The notes below the pieces were generated by a model. The model saw only the letters and a program-made list of their open reading frames with translations. It was not told where the DNA came from and made no database searches. This document shows, piece by piece, positions 18,260 through 27,465 of a stretch of DNA of 64,000 nucleotides (position 1 is its first letter; each line of letters starts with the position of its first letter). The DNA is from BOG-1155 sp050012495. Its GTDB lineage: Bacteria; Desulfobacterota; Syntrophorhabdia; Syntrophorhabdales; WCHB1-27. Where the stretch lies: contig JBEKHB010000015.1 of NCBI GenBank assembly GCA_050012495.1, forward strand, positions 85,137-149,136, given 5' to 3'. A program made the translations under genes and the position numbers.

Positions 18260-18742
18260 ATGACCCCGGAAGGTAAGTTGAATCGACTGCTCACGCTGAA
18301 GGGGCTGACCATAGCCGTTGCAGAATCCTGTACGGGAGGCCTTATTTCGAGCAGGATCGCCGATGTGGCGGGCGCATCGGTGTACTTCCGGGCAGGCTTG
18401 GTGACCTATAGCAATGGGGCGAAAGAAACCCTCCTCTCCGTGCCGCGGGACCTGCTTATGGCAAAGGGGGCGGTGAGCAAAGAGGTGGCCGCAAGGATGG
18501 CCGAAGGAGTCCGTCATGCAATGGAGGCGGACATAGGCCTTTCCGTGACCGGTATTGCCGGCCCCGGCGGGGGCACAGCAGAAAAGCCCGTGGGGACGGT
18601 CTACATAGGACTCGCAGCGGGTGGGGTAAGCCTCGTGGGGCAGTACAAGTTCGAAGGCCGCCGCTCCGCCATAAAACGGCAGACCGCTGACGAGGCCCTG
18701 AGATTCGTCCTCGATTATCTGGAAGGGAAGGCGCGCGGATGA
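18260..18742 (+). CDS. pncC: CinA C-terminal-type nicotinamide-nucleotide amidohydrolase
   Basis: Stand-alone PncC/CinA-C domain, which deamidates NMN to NaMN for pyridine nucleotide salvage. Family phrases are TIAVAESCTGGLISSRI, YFRAGLVTYSNGAKETLL and SVTGIAGPGGGTAEKPVGTV. Start ATG 18260 is chosen for GGGGGAGG 5 nt upstream; longer starts add a non-conserved leader. The N-terminal MoCF-like domain of full CinA is absent. Overlaps thpR by 4 nt; the cinA-thpR-recA order is common. Confidence 0.93.
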   Translation: MTPEGKLNRLLTLKGLTIAVAESCTGGLISSRIADVAGASVYFRAGLVTYSNGAKETLLSVPRDLLMAKGAVSKEVAARMAEGVRHAMEADIGLSVTGIAGPGGGTAEKPVGTVYIGLAAGGVSLVGQYKFEGRRSAIKRQTADEALRFVLDYLEGKARG

Positions 18743-19293
18743 GAACATTCCTGGCCCTCCCTGTCCCGGCAGATATTATTGCCTACCTCAGGGAGGTGAC
18801 CGGCCGCCTCGAGAGGCGAACGGAAGGGGTGCGATGGGTAAGAGACGAGGGCATCCATGTCACGGTGAAATTCCTCGGCGAGATCGAGGAGCCCATGGCG
18901 GAAAGGATGCGGTCGGCCCTCACCCCCATTGGCGCGGCCTTCGGGCCGTTTCGCGCCAGCCTGGGCGGCCTCGATGCCTTTCCTGCGAAGAGGAGGGCGA
19001 GGGTCATCGTGGTGAAGCTGAAAGAGGGGATCGAGCACAGCCAGGCCGTATTCGAGGAGGTCGAGGAACGTCTTGCCGCCCTCGACGTGGAAAGGGAAAA
19101 GAGGAAATTGGCGCCCCATCTCACCCTGGGCAGGAGGAGAATACCAAAGCCGTTCCCCAATGGAGACCCGATGCCGATCGAAGAGAAAGAGTTTATTATC
19201 GAGGAGCTCGTTCTCTATAAGAGCACGCTGACGCCGGGCGGCGCCATCTACGCCCCGGTCTGGAAGATAAAACTTGGAGGCGAAAACTCATGA
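18739..19293 (+). CDS. thpR: RNA 2',3'-cyclic phosphodiesterase
   Basis: 2H phosphoesterase of the LigT/ThpR family. The two catalytic HxTx motifs are HVTVKFLGEI (about residue 41) and HLTLGRRRI (about residue 129), the second preceded by KLAPH. The 184-residue length is typical. It overlaps both pncC and recA by 4 nt, indicating translational coupling with recA. Confidence 0.94.
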   Translation: MRTFLALPVPADIIAYLREVTGRLERRTEGVRWVRDEGIHVTVKFLGEIEEPMAERMRSALTPIGAAFGPFRASLGGLDAFPAKRRARVIVVKLKEGIEHSQAVFEEVEERLAALDVEREKRKLAPHLTLGRRRIPKPFPNGDPMPIEEKEFIIEELVLYKSTLTPGGAIYAPVWKIKLGGENS

Positions 19294-20315
19294 GGGAAGA
19301 AAGCGGCAGGATGAAGGCAGAAGAAGGGAATAAGGGAAAAGCAATAGATATGGCGATGACGCAGATCGAGAAGCTCTTCGGCAAGGGCGCGATCATGAAG
19401 CTGGGCGAGCGGCCCATTGAGGATATCCCTGTTGTATCGACGGGCTCGATAGGGCTGGACATCGCTCTTGGCATCGGAGGTGTGCCGCGGGGACGGGTGG
19501 TCGAGATATTCGGGCCGGAGGCCTCCGGAAAGACGACGCTTGCCCTTGAGATGGTTGCCGAGGCGCAGAAGCTGGGTGGCGCGGCCGCATTCATCGATGC
19601 GGAGCATGCGCTGGACATCCATTATGCGAGCCGGATAGGCGTCAAGGTAGAAGACCTTCTCGTCTCGCAGCCCGACACGGGCGAGCAGGCCCTGGAGATT
19701 ACTGAGATCCTCGTGCGGAGCGGCGGCGTCGACATAGTCGTCATCGACTCGGTGGCGGCCCTCGTGCCGCGGGCGGAGATCGAGGGAGAGATGGGTGACC
19801 AGCATATGGGGCTGCAGGCGCGGCTTATGTCCCAGGCCCTCAGAAAACTGACCGGCACGATCAGCAAATCGATGACCATCGTCGTCTTCATCAATCAGAT
19901 CAGACAGAAGATCGGCGTCATGTTCGGCAACCCGGAGACGACGACGGGCGGAAACGCCCTCAAGTTCTATGCGTCGGTGAGGCTCGACATCAGGCGCGTC
20001 TCGGCAATCAAGGACGGCCAGGAGGTGGTCGGAGCGAGGACAAGGGTAAAGGTCGTCAAGAATAAGCTTGCCCCTCCCTTCAGGGAAGTGGAGTTTGACA
20101 TCGTGTTCGGCGAGGGCATATCGAGGGAGGGCGACCTCATCGACCTGGGCGTCGAGACGAACCTGGTGGAGAAAGCGGGCACCTGGTTTTCATACGGAGA
20201 GGTCAGGATCGGCCAGGGCAGAGAGAACGCCAAGGAATTTCTCAAGAACCACCCGGAAGTGGCCGGCGACCTGGAAACGAAACTGCTCATTCATTACGGT
20301 TTAAGAAAGGAATAA
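19290..20315 (+). CDS. recA: Recombinase RecA
   Basis: ATP-dependent strand-exchange protein and SOS co-protease. Present are Walker A GPEASGKTTLAL, the DAEHALD segment, Walker B IVVIDSVAALVPRAEIEGEMGD, loop L2 FINQIRQKIGVMFGNPETTTGGNALKFY region and a short C-terminal domain; 341 residues. The ATG overlaps the thpR stop; a second ATG at residue 8 is possible. No recX follows; alaS starts 2 nt later. Confidence 0.98.
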   Translation: MREESGRMKAEEGNKGKAIDMAMTQIEKLFGKGAIMKLGERPIEDIPVVSTGSIGLDIALGIGGVPRGRVVEIFGPEASGKTTLALEMVAEAQKLGGAAAFIDAEHALDIHYASRIGVKVEDLLVSQPDTGEQALEITEILVRSGGVDIVVIDSVAALVPRAEIEGEMGDQHMGLQARLMSQALRKLTGTISKSMTIVVFINQIRQKIGVMFGNPETTTGGNALKFYASVRLDIRRVSAIKDGQEVVGARTRVKVVKNKLAPPFREVEFDIVFGEGISREGDLIDLGVETNLVEKAGTWFSYGEVRIGQGRENAKEFLKNHPEVAGDLETKLLIHYGLRKE

Positions 20316-20317
20316 AC

Positions 20318-22954
20318 GTGCTGTCAAAAGAAACGCGAAGCGCATTTCTGGAATTCTTTGCACGCCGCGGGCATACGATTGTTGCCAGCTCTTCTCTTGT
20401 TCCGGAAAAAGACCCCAGTCTTCTCTTCGTCAATGCCGGCATGGTACAGTTCAAGAACGTGTTCCTGGGCCTTGAGAGGCGGTCGTATGTGCGGGCCACA
20501 AGTTCGCAGAAATGCGTGCGGGCAGGGGGCAAACACAACGATCTGGGCAATGTGGGCAAGACCCTGAGGCACCACACCTTCTTCGAAATGCTGGGCAACT
20601 TCTCCTTTGGAGACTACTTCAAGAAAGAGGCGATCGCGTATGCCTGGGAGTTTTTGAGGAAAACGCTGAACCTCGACGAACGGTGTCTGTGGGTCACCGT
20701 CTTCAGGGAGGACGATGACGCAGAAGAGTTGTGGAAAGCGGTAGGGGTATCGCCGTCACGGATCGTGAGGCTCGGGGAGAAGGACAACTTCTGGTCCATG
20801 GGGGATGAAGGGCCGTGCGGTCCCTGCTCCGAGATTATCTACGACCTGGGCCCCCGGGTAGGGTGCAGGCAGCCGACCTGCGCGGTGGGGTGCGACTGCG
20901 ACAGATACCTGGAGATATGGAATCTCGTATTCATGGAATACGAGCGCTCCCGGGGCGGGGACATGGTGAGGCTTCCCAACCCGTCTATCGACACGGGTAT
21001 GGGGCTCGAGCGCATCGTGTCCGTACTCGAAGGGCGGATAGGCAGCTACGAGACCGACCTCTTTATGCCCCTCCTCAGACGCCTGGAAGAGATTTCCGGT
21101 GAGGTCTACGGAGAGGGAGGGACGGTGGATACCGCCTTCCGCGTCATCGCCGACCATGTGCGCGGCGCGACGTTCATCATCAACGACGGTGTCCTGCCGG
21201 GGAGGGAGGGGCGAGGCTACGTACTCCGCAGGATCCTGCGGCGCGCGCTGCGCTATGGGAAAAAGATAGGCATCGAGAAGGACTTCGTCTCCGGCCTCTC
21301 CAGGGTGGTGGTCGATACGATGGGTGATGCGTATCCGGAAATAAAGAACAATTACCCTTTCATCCTGGGCATCCTCAAAGGTGAGGAAGAGCGCTTTCTC
21401 GAAACACTCAATGTGGGCATGCGCCTCTATGAGGACGTCAAGAAAGAGAGCGCGGCGAGGGGAGACAAGGTGATTCCGGGGGATGTGGTTTACAGGCTCT
21501 ATGATACCTTCGGTTTTCCCGTTGACATTACCGATGAGATGGCCAGGGAAGACGGCCTTTTCCTCGATATGGCGGGTTTCGAGAGGGCCCTCGACGAGCA
21601 GAAGGAGCGGTCGAGGACCGACCGCCGCATGAAAAATCTAAGCGTGTCGGCCTCCGAAACTTTTGGAGTGATCGATACTGCCTCAGCTCCAATGAAGAAT
21701 ATCTTTACCGGGTACGACGCGCTTGAGTCTGACGCCGCAATTGTGGTTATCCTGAAGGAAGGGCAGCCCGTCGAGGAAATCCGGGAGGGGGATGACGCCC
21801 ACATCTTCTTCGACAAAACACCCTTCTACGGTGAGGCCGGAGGGCAGACAAGCGATGACGGCATCATGGAGGGGGATGGCGCGGTCGGAAGCGTCGGCAA
21901 TGTGACCAGGGTGAAGGAAACCCTCTTTTCTCATGCGGTGAGGGTGGAAAAGGGCGCGTTCAGGCCGGGTGAGTCCGTGCACCTGACAGTGGACAGGGAG
22001 AAGAGAAGGGCGGTGGCAAGGAACCACAGCGCAACCCATCTCCTCCAGTTCGCCCTCAAGACTGTGCTTGGCGACCATGTCAAGCAATCGGGCTCCCTTG
22101 TCGAAAGGGACAGGTTGAGGTTCGATTTCACCCATTTTCGGGGCCTCACGAGCGTTGAGGTCGCCAGGGTCGAAGATATCGCCAACGAAAAAATACTCGA
22201 CATGGTTGACGTGAAGACAGAGGTGAAGAGCCGGGAAGACGCGATCCGGGAAGGGGCAACCGCCCTTTTTGAAGAGAAATACGGCGAGACGGTCCGGGTC
22301 GTGTCGATGGGCGAATTCAGCAGGGAGCTGTGCGGCGGCACCCACGTGAAAAATACCGGAGAGATCGGCAGCTTCTCCATTATCAGCGAAGGCTCCCTCG
22401 CATCGGGCATACGGAGAATAGAGGCGGTCACGGGTAAGAGCGCAGTCGCCTACCGGAGAAAGATCGAGACCGTGGCGCGGGCCGTCAGCCGTGACCTGAA
22501 GACCGATATCGAGGGCCTGCAGGACAGGGTAGGGGCGCTCCTCGAGGAGATGGCCGCGAAGGAGAAGGAAGTAGGACGCTTGAGAGACGAAATGATGCGA
22601 CAGCGGGTCGAGGAGGCGATAAAGGGCGCGCACCGAAAAGACGGCGCCACGATCGTCTCCATGTTCATGCCGGGCGGAAGCGCCGACGACTTGAGGAAAG
22701 CGACCGATATCATCCGCGAGAAGCTGAGAAGCTGCGTGGTGGTCGTGGGCACCAGGGACGAGACAAAAGGCATTATCGTGGCAGCCGTCACGAAAGACCT
22801 TGTCAACGCCTTTAACGCGGGACAGATCATTAAGTCGATCGCGGTGAAATATCACGGTAAGGGCGGGGGCAATCCTCAGATGGCTCAGGGCGGGGTCCCG
22901 GCGGAGGCGGCTATTGAGGCATTGAGTTACGTGAACGAGTTGCTGGCCGTCTGA
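20318..22954 (+). CDS. alaS: Alanine--tRNA ligase
   Basis: Charges tRNA-Ala and edits Ser/Gly mischarging. The 878-residue protein has the class II catalytic core (RSYVRATSSQKCVRAGGKHNDL, HHTFFEMLGNFSFGDYFK, DTGMGLERI), the editing domain zinc motifs HSATHLLQ and CGGTHVKNTGEIG, and the C-terminal DHHA1 domain with KYHGKGGGNPQMAQGG. Start GTG 20318. Confidence 0.98.
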   Translation: MLSKETRSAFLEFFARRGHTIVASSSLVPEKDPSLLFVNAGMVQFKNVFLGLERRSYVRATSSQKCVRAGGKHNDLGNVGKTLRHHTFFEMLGNFSFGDYFKKEAIAYAWEFLRKTLNLDERCLWVTVFREDDDAEELWKAVGVSPSRIVRLGEKDNFWSMGDEGPCGPCSEIIYDLGPRVGCRQPTCAVGCDCDRYLEIWNLVFMEYERSRGGDMVRLPNPSIDTGMGLERIVSVLEGRIGSYETDLFMPLLRRLEEISGEVYGEGGTVDTAFRVIADHVRGATFIINDGVLPGREGRGYVLRRILRRALRYGKKIGIEKDFVSGLSRVVVDTMGDAYPEIKNNYPFILGILKGEEERFLETLNVGMRLYEDVKKESAARGDKVIPGDVVYRLYDTFGFPVDITDEMAREDGLFLDMAGFERALDEQKERSRTDRRMKNLSVSASETFGVIDTASAPMKNIFTGYDALESDAAIVVILKEGQPVEEIREGDDAHIFFDKTPFYGEAGGQTSDDGIMEGDGAVGSVGNVTRVKETLFSHAVRVEKGAFRPGESVHLTVDREKRRAVARNHSATHLLQFALKTVLGDHVKQSGSLVERDRLRFDFTHFRGLTSVEVARVEDIANEKILDMVDVKTEVKSREDAIREGATALFEEKYGETVRVVSMGEFSRELCGGTHVKNTGEIGSFSIISEGSLASGIRRIEAVTGKSAVAYRRKIETVARAVSRDLKTDIEGLQDRVGALLEEMAAKEKEVGRLRDEMMRQRVEEAIKGAHRKDGATIVSMFMPGGSADDLRKATDIIREKLRSCVVVVGTRDETKGIIVAAVTKDLVNAFNAGQIIKSIAVKYHGKGGGNPQMAQGGVPAEAAIEALSYVNELLAV

Positions 22955-23003
22955 TGTCCTTATCCCGGCGTCAGGACGTGTGTGTGGGGAGGAGTCTCAT
23001 AAC

Positions 23004-25073
23004 GTGACGCAAAACGCTGCCTTTTTCAATCTATACAACCATAACTTCGTCCGGGTGGCTGCCGCGATACCCCGGGTGGCCGTCGCCGACACCACGTTCA
23101 ATGCAGAGCAGACGATCTCATTGATGGAAGAGGCCGGCCGGCGTAAAGCCCTCCTCGTGGCCTTTCCCGAGCTGGGGCTTTCAGGGTACTCGTGCGACGA
23201 CCTGTTTCACCAGCAGGCCCTGCTCGACGGCTGCCGGGACGCTCTCGGAGCGGTCGTGGAAGCGTCCGCGCATATCCCGGTCATCACGGTCGTGGGTCTG
23301 CCCCTCGCAGTGAGGGACCTGCTCTTCAACTGCGCGGTCATCCTCTACGGGGGAAAGCTTCTCGGGGTTGCCCCCAAGACCTACCTGCCCAATTATCGTG
23401 AATATTACGAGCTGCGGTATTTCGCCCCGGCGGACTTCGCGCCGACGACACGTCTCGACCTCCTTGGCCAGAAGGACGTGCCCTTCGGGAACACGCTGCT
23501 CTTCGAGGTTGAAGAGCAGCCGGCTTTTCGGTTCTTCGTCGAGGTGTGCGAGGACCTCTGGGTGCCGATCCCCCCTTCCTCGTACGCTGCCCTTGCAGGG
23601 GCAACCGTGCTCGTCAACCTTTCCGGCTCGAACATCACGGTGGGAAAGGCCGCGTACCGGCGGCAGCTTGTGGCAAACCAGTCGGCCCGCTGCATCAGTG
23701 CCTATCTTTACACGGCCGCGGGCTTTGGTGAATCGACGACGGACCTGGCATGGGACGGGCAGGGGCTGATATACGAGAACGGAACAAAGCTTGCGGAATC
23801 AAGGCGGTTTTCCTACGATTCACAGCTCGTGGCCGGGGATGTCGATCTCGACCGGTTGAGCCAGGACCGGATGAGGCAGGGGAGCTTCGGCCAGTCCGTA
23901 CACCACCACAGGCGCGACCTCGCCGACTTTTCTCCCGTCGTTGTCAATGCGCGTATCCCGCGGGACGAGACGCTTCTGCCGGACCGGACTTACGAGCGAT
24001 TCCCTTTTGTGCCGAGCGACATTGAGGGGCAGGACCGCAGGTGCCGCGAAGTCTACGAGATCCAGGTGCAGGGACTTGCGAAACGGCTCCAATTCACGGG
24101 GGTCGACAAGGTGGTGATCGGCGTCTCGGGCGGGCTCGATTCCACTCAGGCCCTCATCGTTGCCGTCCGGGCCATGGACATCATGAAGCTTCCCAGGACC
24201 AACGTCCTCGGGTGCCTGCTGCCGGGGTTCGCGTCAAGCAGCCGCACCATGAGCCAGGCGCGCAGACTTCTGGACGCCCTCGGCTGTACCCGTGAGGAGA
24301 TCGATATACGTCCCTCCTGCCTCCAGATGTTTAAGGATATCGGCCACCCCTACGCGTTGGGTGAGCCGGTCTATGATATCACCTTTGAAAACGTGCAGGC
24401 CGGCGAGCGGACGAGCCACCTTTTCCGGCTCGCGAACCTGAGGCGCGCACTGGTAGTGGGGACGAGCGATCTTTCCGAGCTTGCCCTGGGTTGGTGTACC
24501 TACGGCGTGGGCGACCACATGGCGCACTATCACGTGAATTCAAGCGTGCCGAAGACGCTGATCCAATACCTGATACGGTGGGTGGCGAGAAATGCCTTCT
24601 TCGGCGCGGAGGCGAGCATTGCCCTGGCCGATGTGCTCGATACGGTGATAAGCCCTGAGCTTGTGCCCGGCGCTAGCGTTGAGGCGCCGGGACAGTGCTC
24701 CGAAGACGTGCTCGGCCCCTTCGGGCTGCAGGATTTCACGCTCTATTATGTGCTTCGCTTTGGTTTCCCCCCGCCGAAAGTGGCCTTTCTTTCGTGGACT
24801 GCCTGGCATGACAAGGCGGCCGGCCTCTGGCCCGACGTCCCCGAGGAGAAGCGGAGAGCCTACACCATAGGCGAGATCAAGCAGTGGCTGTCCGTATTTA
24901 TTGAGCGCTTTTTCGGGGTCAGCCAGTATAAGCGGAGCTGCATAGCCAACGGGCCGAAGGTGGGTTCCGGCGGCTCCCTGTCCCCCCGAGGCGACTGGCG
25001 CGCGCCGAGCGATGCCGAGGCGGTCGCGTGGCGGGCAACGTTGTCCCGAATCCCGGACAAGGACCCCCGGTGA
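23004..25073 (+). CDS. nadE: Glutamine-dependent NAD+ synthetase
   Basis: Amidates NaAD to NAD using glutamine. N-terminal nitrilase domain has the catalytic triad Glu in FPELGLSGYSCDDLF, Lys in PKTYLPNYREYYE and Cys in EVCEDLWVP; the C-terminal synthetase has the P-loop GVSGGLDSTQA and GTSDLSELALGWCTYG. GTG 23004 is preferred because GGGGAGGAG lies 9 nt upstream; an in-frame GTG at 22980 adds eight residues. About 690 residues, the long bacterial form. Monocistronic-looking after alaS. Confidence 0.96.
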   Translation: MTQNAAFFNLYNHNFVRVAAAIPRVAVADTTFNAEQTISLMEEAGRRKALLVAFPELGLSGYSCDDLFHQQALLDGCRDALGAVVEASAHIPVITVVGLPLAVRDLLFNCAVILYGGKLLGVAPKTYLPNYREYYELRYFAPADFAPTTRLDLLGQKDVPFGNTLLFEVEEQPAFRFFVEVCEDLWVPIPPSSYAALAGATVLVNLSGSNITVGKAAYRRQLVANQSARCISAYLYTAAGFGESTTDLAWDGQGLIYENGTKLAESRRFSYDSQLVAGDVDLDRLSQDRMRQGSFGQSVHHHRRDLADFSPVVVNARIPRDETLLPDRTYERFPFVPSDIEGQDRRCREVYEIQVQGLAKRLQFTGVDKVVIGVSGGLDSTQALIVAVRAMDIMKLPRTNVLGCLLPGFASSSRTMSQARRLLDALGCTREEIDIRPSCLQMFKDIGHPYALGEPVYDITFENVQAGERTSHLFRLANLRRALVVGTSDLSELALGWCTYGVGDHMAHYHVNSSVPKTLIQYLIRWVARNAFFGAEASIALADVLDTVISPELVPGASVEAPGQCSEDVLGPFGLQDFTLYYVLRFGFPPPKVAFLSWTAWHDKAAGLWPDVPEEKRRAYTIGEIKQWLSVFIERFFGVSQYKRSCIANGPKVGSGGSLSPRGDWRAPSDAEAVAWRATLSRIPDKDPR

Positions 25074-25127
25074 TGCCGGTGCCGCGATGCGTCCTTTTCC
25101 TGTGAGCCGACCGGAGAGGCGAACGAT

Positions 25128-25159
25128 CATCAAAGGGTGGCTTTCCCTCACCTTTGATG
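25128..25159 (+). terminator. Inverted repeat after nadE
   Basis: CATCAAAGG (25128-25136) and CCTTTGATG (25151-25159) form a perfect 9-bp stem with a 14-nt loop 55 bp after nadE. No U-run follows, so it may be a weak or Rho-assisted terminator or a processing hairpin before the next gene. Confidence 0.4.
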
Positions 25160-25205
25160 GATGATCCCCGGGGCGAAAAATAAGAGAGGTGTGTATAATA
25201 ACGAT

Positions 25206-26111
25206 ATGGTACCTCAGTTTCCAGCATTCAAGGCGATAGGCATCGAGGACCGGGACCTGATCGACAGCATTTTCAGGGAGTACGGGCCCAAGACATCGGA
25301 GCTCAACTTTACCAATCTGTTCATATGGAGGTCGCACTTCGGCTTCGAATGGTCTCTCTACCGTGATTGGCTGCTCGTGGTCGGCGCAAATGCGGGAAAC
25401 GGCGTGCAGGCCCTTCCCCCGACAGGGCCGCCGTCGCGCGTGGACGTGACCCGCATGCTCCTCGGGTGGATGCGGGACGAGAGAAACATACCCGCGCCGG
25501 CCATAGACAGGGCGGACGCGAGGCTCGCATCGGAGCTGGAGGGAAGCGGAGGTTTTGTGGTCGAGCCGGTCAGGGACCACTTTGATTACGTCTACCTGGC
25601 CGAGGATCTGATTGCCCTTTCGGGCAAGGCCTATCGCGCAAAACGGAACCACCTTAACTACCTCCTTCGCTCGTACGCTATGGTGTATGAGCCGATTACC
25701 GAGGCTCACGTTGACGCCTGTCTCGGTCTGGCCGAAACCTGGTGCACCCTTCGGCGATGCGAGGATGACCTGAACCTGCTCGGTGAATGGGATGCGACGC
25801 GGGAAGCCCTGAGCCACTTGGGACGCTTACAGATAAAAGGAGGGGTGATACTGATCAACGGCAAGGTTGAGGCGTTCACCCTGGGCGAACGACTCAATGA
25901 GGAGACCGCGGTGGTCCACATTGAAAAGGCGAACACGGAAATCCGCGGCCTCTACGCCGCCATAAACCAGCAGTTTTGCGAGAAGCAGTGGTCGGATACG
26001 CGCTTCATCAACCGGGAGCAGGACCTGGGAGAGCCGGGCCTGAGAGAGGCAAAGCTTTCCTATAACCCGGACCATCTGGTTGAAAAATATAAGATACGTC
26101 CGGCGACCTGA
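25206..26111 (+). CDS. DUF2156 (phosphatidylglycerol lysyltransferase C-terminal-like) protein
   Basis: The protein has the GNAT-like fold of DUF2156, found in MprF C-termini and many free-standing anaerobe proteins. Seen: SELNFTNLFIWRSHFGFEW near the N-terminus, AYRAKRNHLNYLLR in the middle, and EKANTEIRGLYAAINQQFCE with FINREQDLGEPGLREAKLSY at the C-terminus. ATG 25206 is chosen since homologs begin near the FKAIGIEDRDLI segment; a TATAAT-like hexamer lies just upstream. No membrane segment, so lipid aminoacylation is uncertain; substrate unknown. Confidence 0.82.
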   Translation: MVPQFPAFKAIGIEDRDLIDSIFREYGPKTSELNFTNLFIWRSHFGFEWSLYRDWLLVVGANAGNGVQALPPTGPPSRVDVTRMLLGWMRDERNIPAPAIDRADARLASELEGSGGFVVEPVRDHFDYVYLAEDLIALSGKAYRAKRNHLNYLLRSYAMVYEPITEAHVDACLGLAETWCTLRRCEDDLNLLGEWDATREALSHLGRLQIKGGVILINGKVEAFTLGERLNEETAVVHIEKANTEIRGLYAAINQQFCEKQWSDTRFINREQDLGEPGLREAKLSYNPDHLVEKYKIRPAT

Positions 26112-26133
26112 GCGTGTGAAGGTCGCCCCTTTT
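26102..26133 (+). terminator. Rho-independent terminator at the end of the DUF2156 gene
   Basis: GGCGACCT (26102-26109) and AGGTCGCC (26120-26127) form a perfect 8-bp stem with a 10-nt loop containing the stop codon, followed by CCTTTTC. It lies between convergent genes and could act on the plus-strand transcript. Confidence 0.65.
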
Positions 26134-26447
26134 CAGGTCTTTGGTTTCTTCCCCAGTTTCCTTTCGACCGATTCGATTTTCCCGCTAATCCTGCCGCCCT
26201 TTCCTTTCCTGATATCCAGCTTGACCGTTGCGTAGACCCTGCCGCAGTCCGGATCAAGCTCCCGGTAGGCATCGGCGACCACCTTGAGCGCCTCGTCGAT
26301 ATCGGCCGTTTCGACTATAGTCCCCATCGGAGTGAGCCGGTAGTCGAGGTCTCGCCGATCGATCATGGCGATGATCCTCGCCACATAGCTGCTTACGCTC
26401 TCTCCCTTGTCCGTCGGGAACATGGCCAGCTCCAGCAAAACCGACAT
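26133..26447 (-). CDS. MTH1187 family thiamine-binding-like protein
   Basis: Small ferredoxin-like-fold protein of the MTH1187/DUF77 family, some members of which bind thiamine. Typical phrases: LELAMFPTDKGESVSSYVAR, YRLTPMGTIVETADIDEAL and GRVYATVKLDIRKGKGG. 104 residues. Start ATG 26447 follows AAAGGAGGGTC. It stands downstream of the NlpC/P60 gene on the same strand with about 64 bp between, no metabolic link is obvious. Confidence 0.88.
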   Translation of the reverse strand: MSVLLELAMFPTDKGESVSSYVARIIAMIDRRDLDYRLTPMGTIVETADIDEALKVVADAYRELDPDCGRVYATVKLDIRKGKGGRISGKIESVERKLGKKPKT

Positions 26448-26511
26448 AAGACCCTCCTTTGTAGAATAATAGGTCGTAGAGAGGACTTATAAGACCTATT
26501 ACTGCCTTTCA

Positions 26512-27417
26512 CTACGCTATTCTTCCGAAATAGAATCTCCTGTTGTGCAGGGTAAACGCTTTCTCCTCGAGCGCCCGGAGATCAAGACCTACCATCCGGG
26601 AGAATGTCGTGATGCGCACGATGTCTCCCGTCTCCGCTGCCTCGATGAACCGCTCGCCCCCCAAAGAGAGCATCACGTGATTTACCGAGCCCACCTCTCC
26701 AGGCCGGGAAAGGAATATCAAGTCGCCCGGCCTCAGGGCCTGCGCCGTGATAGCGGCTGCCGTCATCCACTGGTCGTGGGCATCCCGGGGTAATTCGAGG
26801 TGAAGGGCGCGGAAGACAAGGTTCACGAGGCCGGAGCAGTCGACACCCATGACAGGACCACGGGACCACGGCATGGGCATACTCCTTCCGCCCCAGAGGT
26901 AGGCTGCGCCGAGAAAGAGGCGGGCCGTCTTGACCACGTCAGCCCCTCTCTCCTGGACGGGCAAGGCCCCAACAGTTCTGGAGATATCCCTCTTCGGCAC
27001 CCAGCCGATCTGCCTGCCGTCCATGAGAACTTCGATAAAGCCCTTTACCTCTCCCGCCAGAGAGAGTCTCGTGCCCAGGGAGAGGGGAAAGACGGGTTGA
27101 CCGGCTGCGGACGGAATGGTGCGGACCATGGTAAAGGGCCGCTTTACCACGCCATCGTGCTTCCCCGGTCCTTCCGTCTCCGTGACGTCCTTTTTCCGTA
27201 CCCATCCGGGGTAGCCCTGCCATCCGCGAAGGGTAGACTTCTGCTGTTCCAACGCATCGACCTGCAACCAGCCTGCCCTTTCCTCCCTCACGAGGAGGAC
27301 CTCGTGAAACAGCACCTGGCTCTCCTGCATCTCATCGTGGATGTTGAACGGGCGCGCCTCTACCGGCCTCCTTCTCAAATCGGCGACGGGTACCGTTACC
27401 CTCACGTAATATGCCAC
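26512..27417 (-). CDS. NlpC/P60 cell-wall peptidase with bacterial SH3 domains
   Basis: Likely gamma-D-glutamyl dipeptidyl-peptidase type enzyme cleaving peptidoglycan peptides. The N-terminal half (to about residue 150) has two SH3-like modules (VPVADLRRRP start, GWLQVDAL, GWVRKKDV and GWVPKRDISR); the C-terminal NlpC/P60 domain has catalytic Cys in GVDCSGLVNLVF, His in VNHVMLSLG and PGDLIFLSRP. There is no signal peptide, so it may act on recycled muropeptides in the cytoplasm, as YkfC-type enzymes do. Confidence 0.92.
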   Translation of the reverse strand: MAYYVRVTVPVADLRRRPVEARPFNIHDEMQESQVLFHEVLLVREERAGWLQVDALEQQKSTLRGWQGYPGWVRKKDVTETEGPGKHDGVVKRPFTMVRTIPSAAGQPVFPLSLGTRLSLAGEVKGFIEVLMDGRQIGWVPKRDISRTVGALPVQERGADVVKTARLFLGAAYLWGGRSMPMPWSRGPVMGVDCSGLVNLVFRALHLELPRDAHDQWMTAAAITAQALRPGDLIFLSRPGEVGSVNHVMLSLGGERFIEAAETGDIVRITTFSRMVGLDLRALEEKAFTLHNRRFYFGRIA

Positions 27418-27465
27418 GGCCTTCCCTCTTAATTGTACGTAGACGCGTGAGAATGAGGGCGCTGT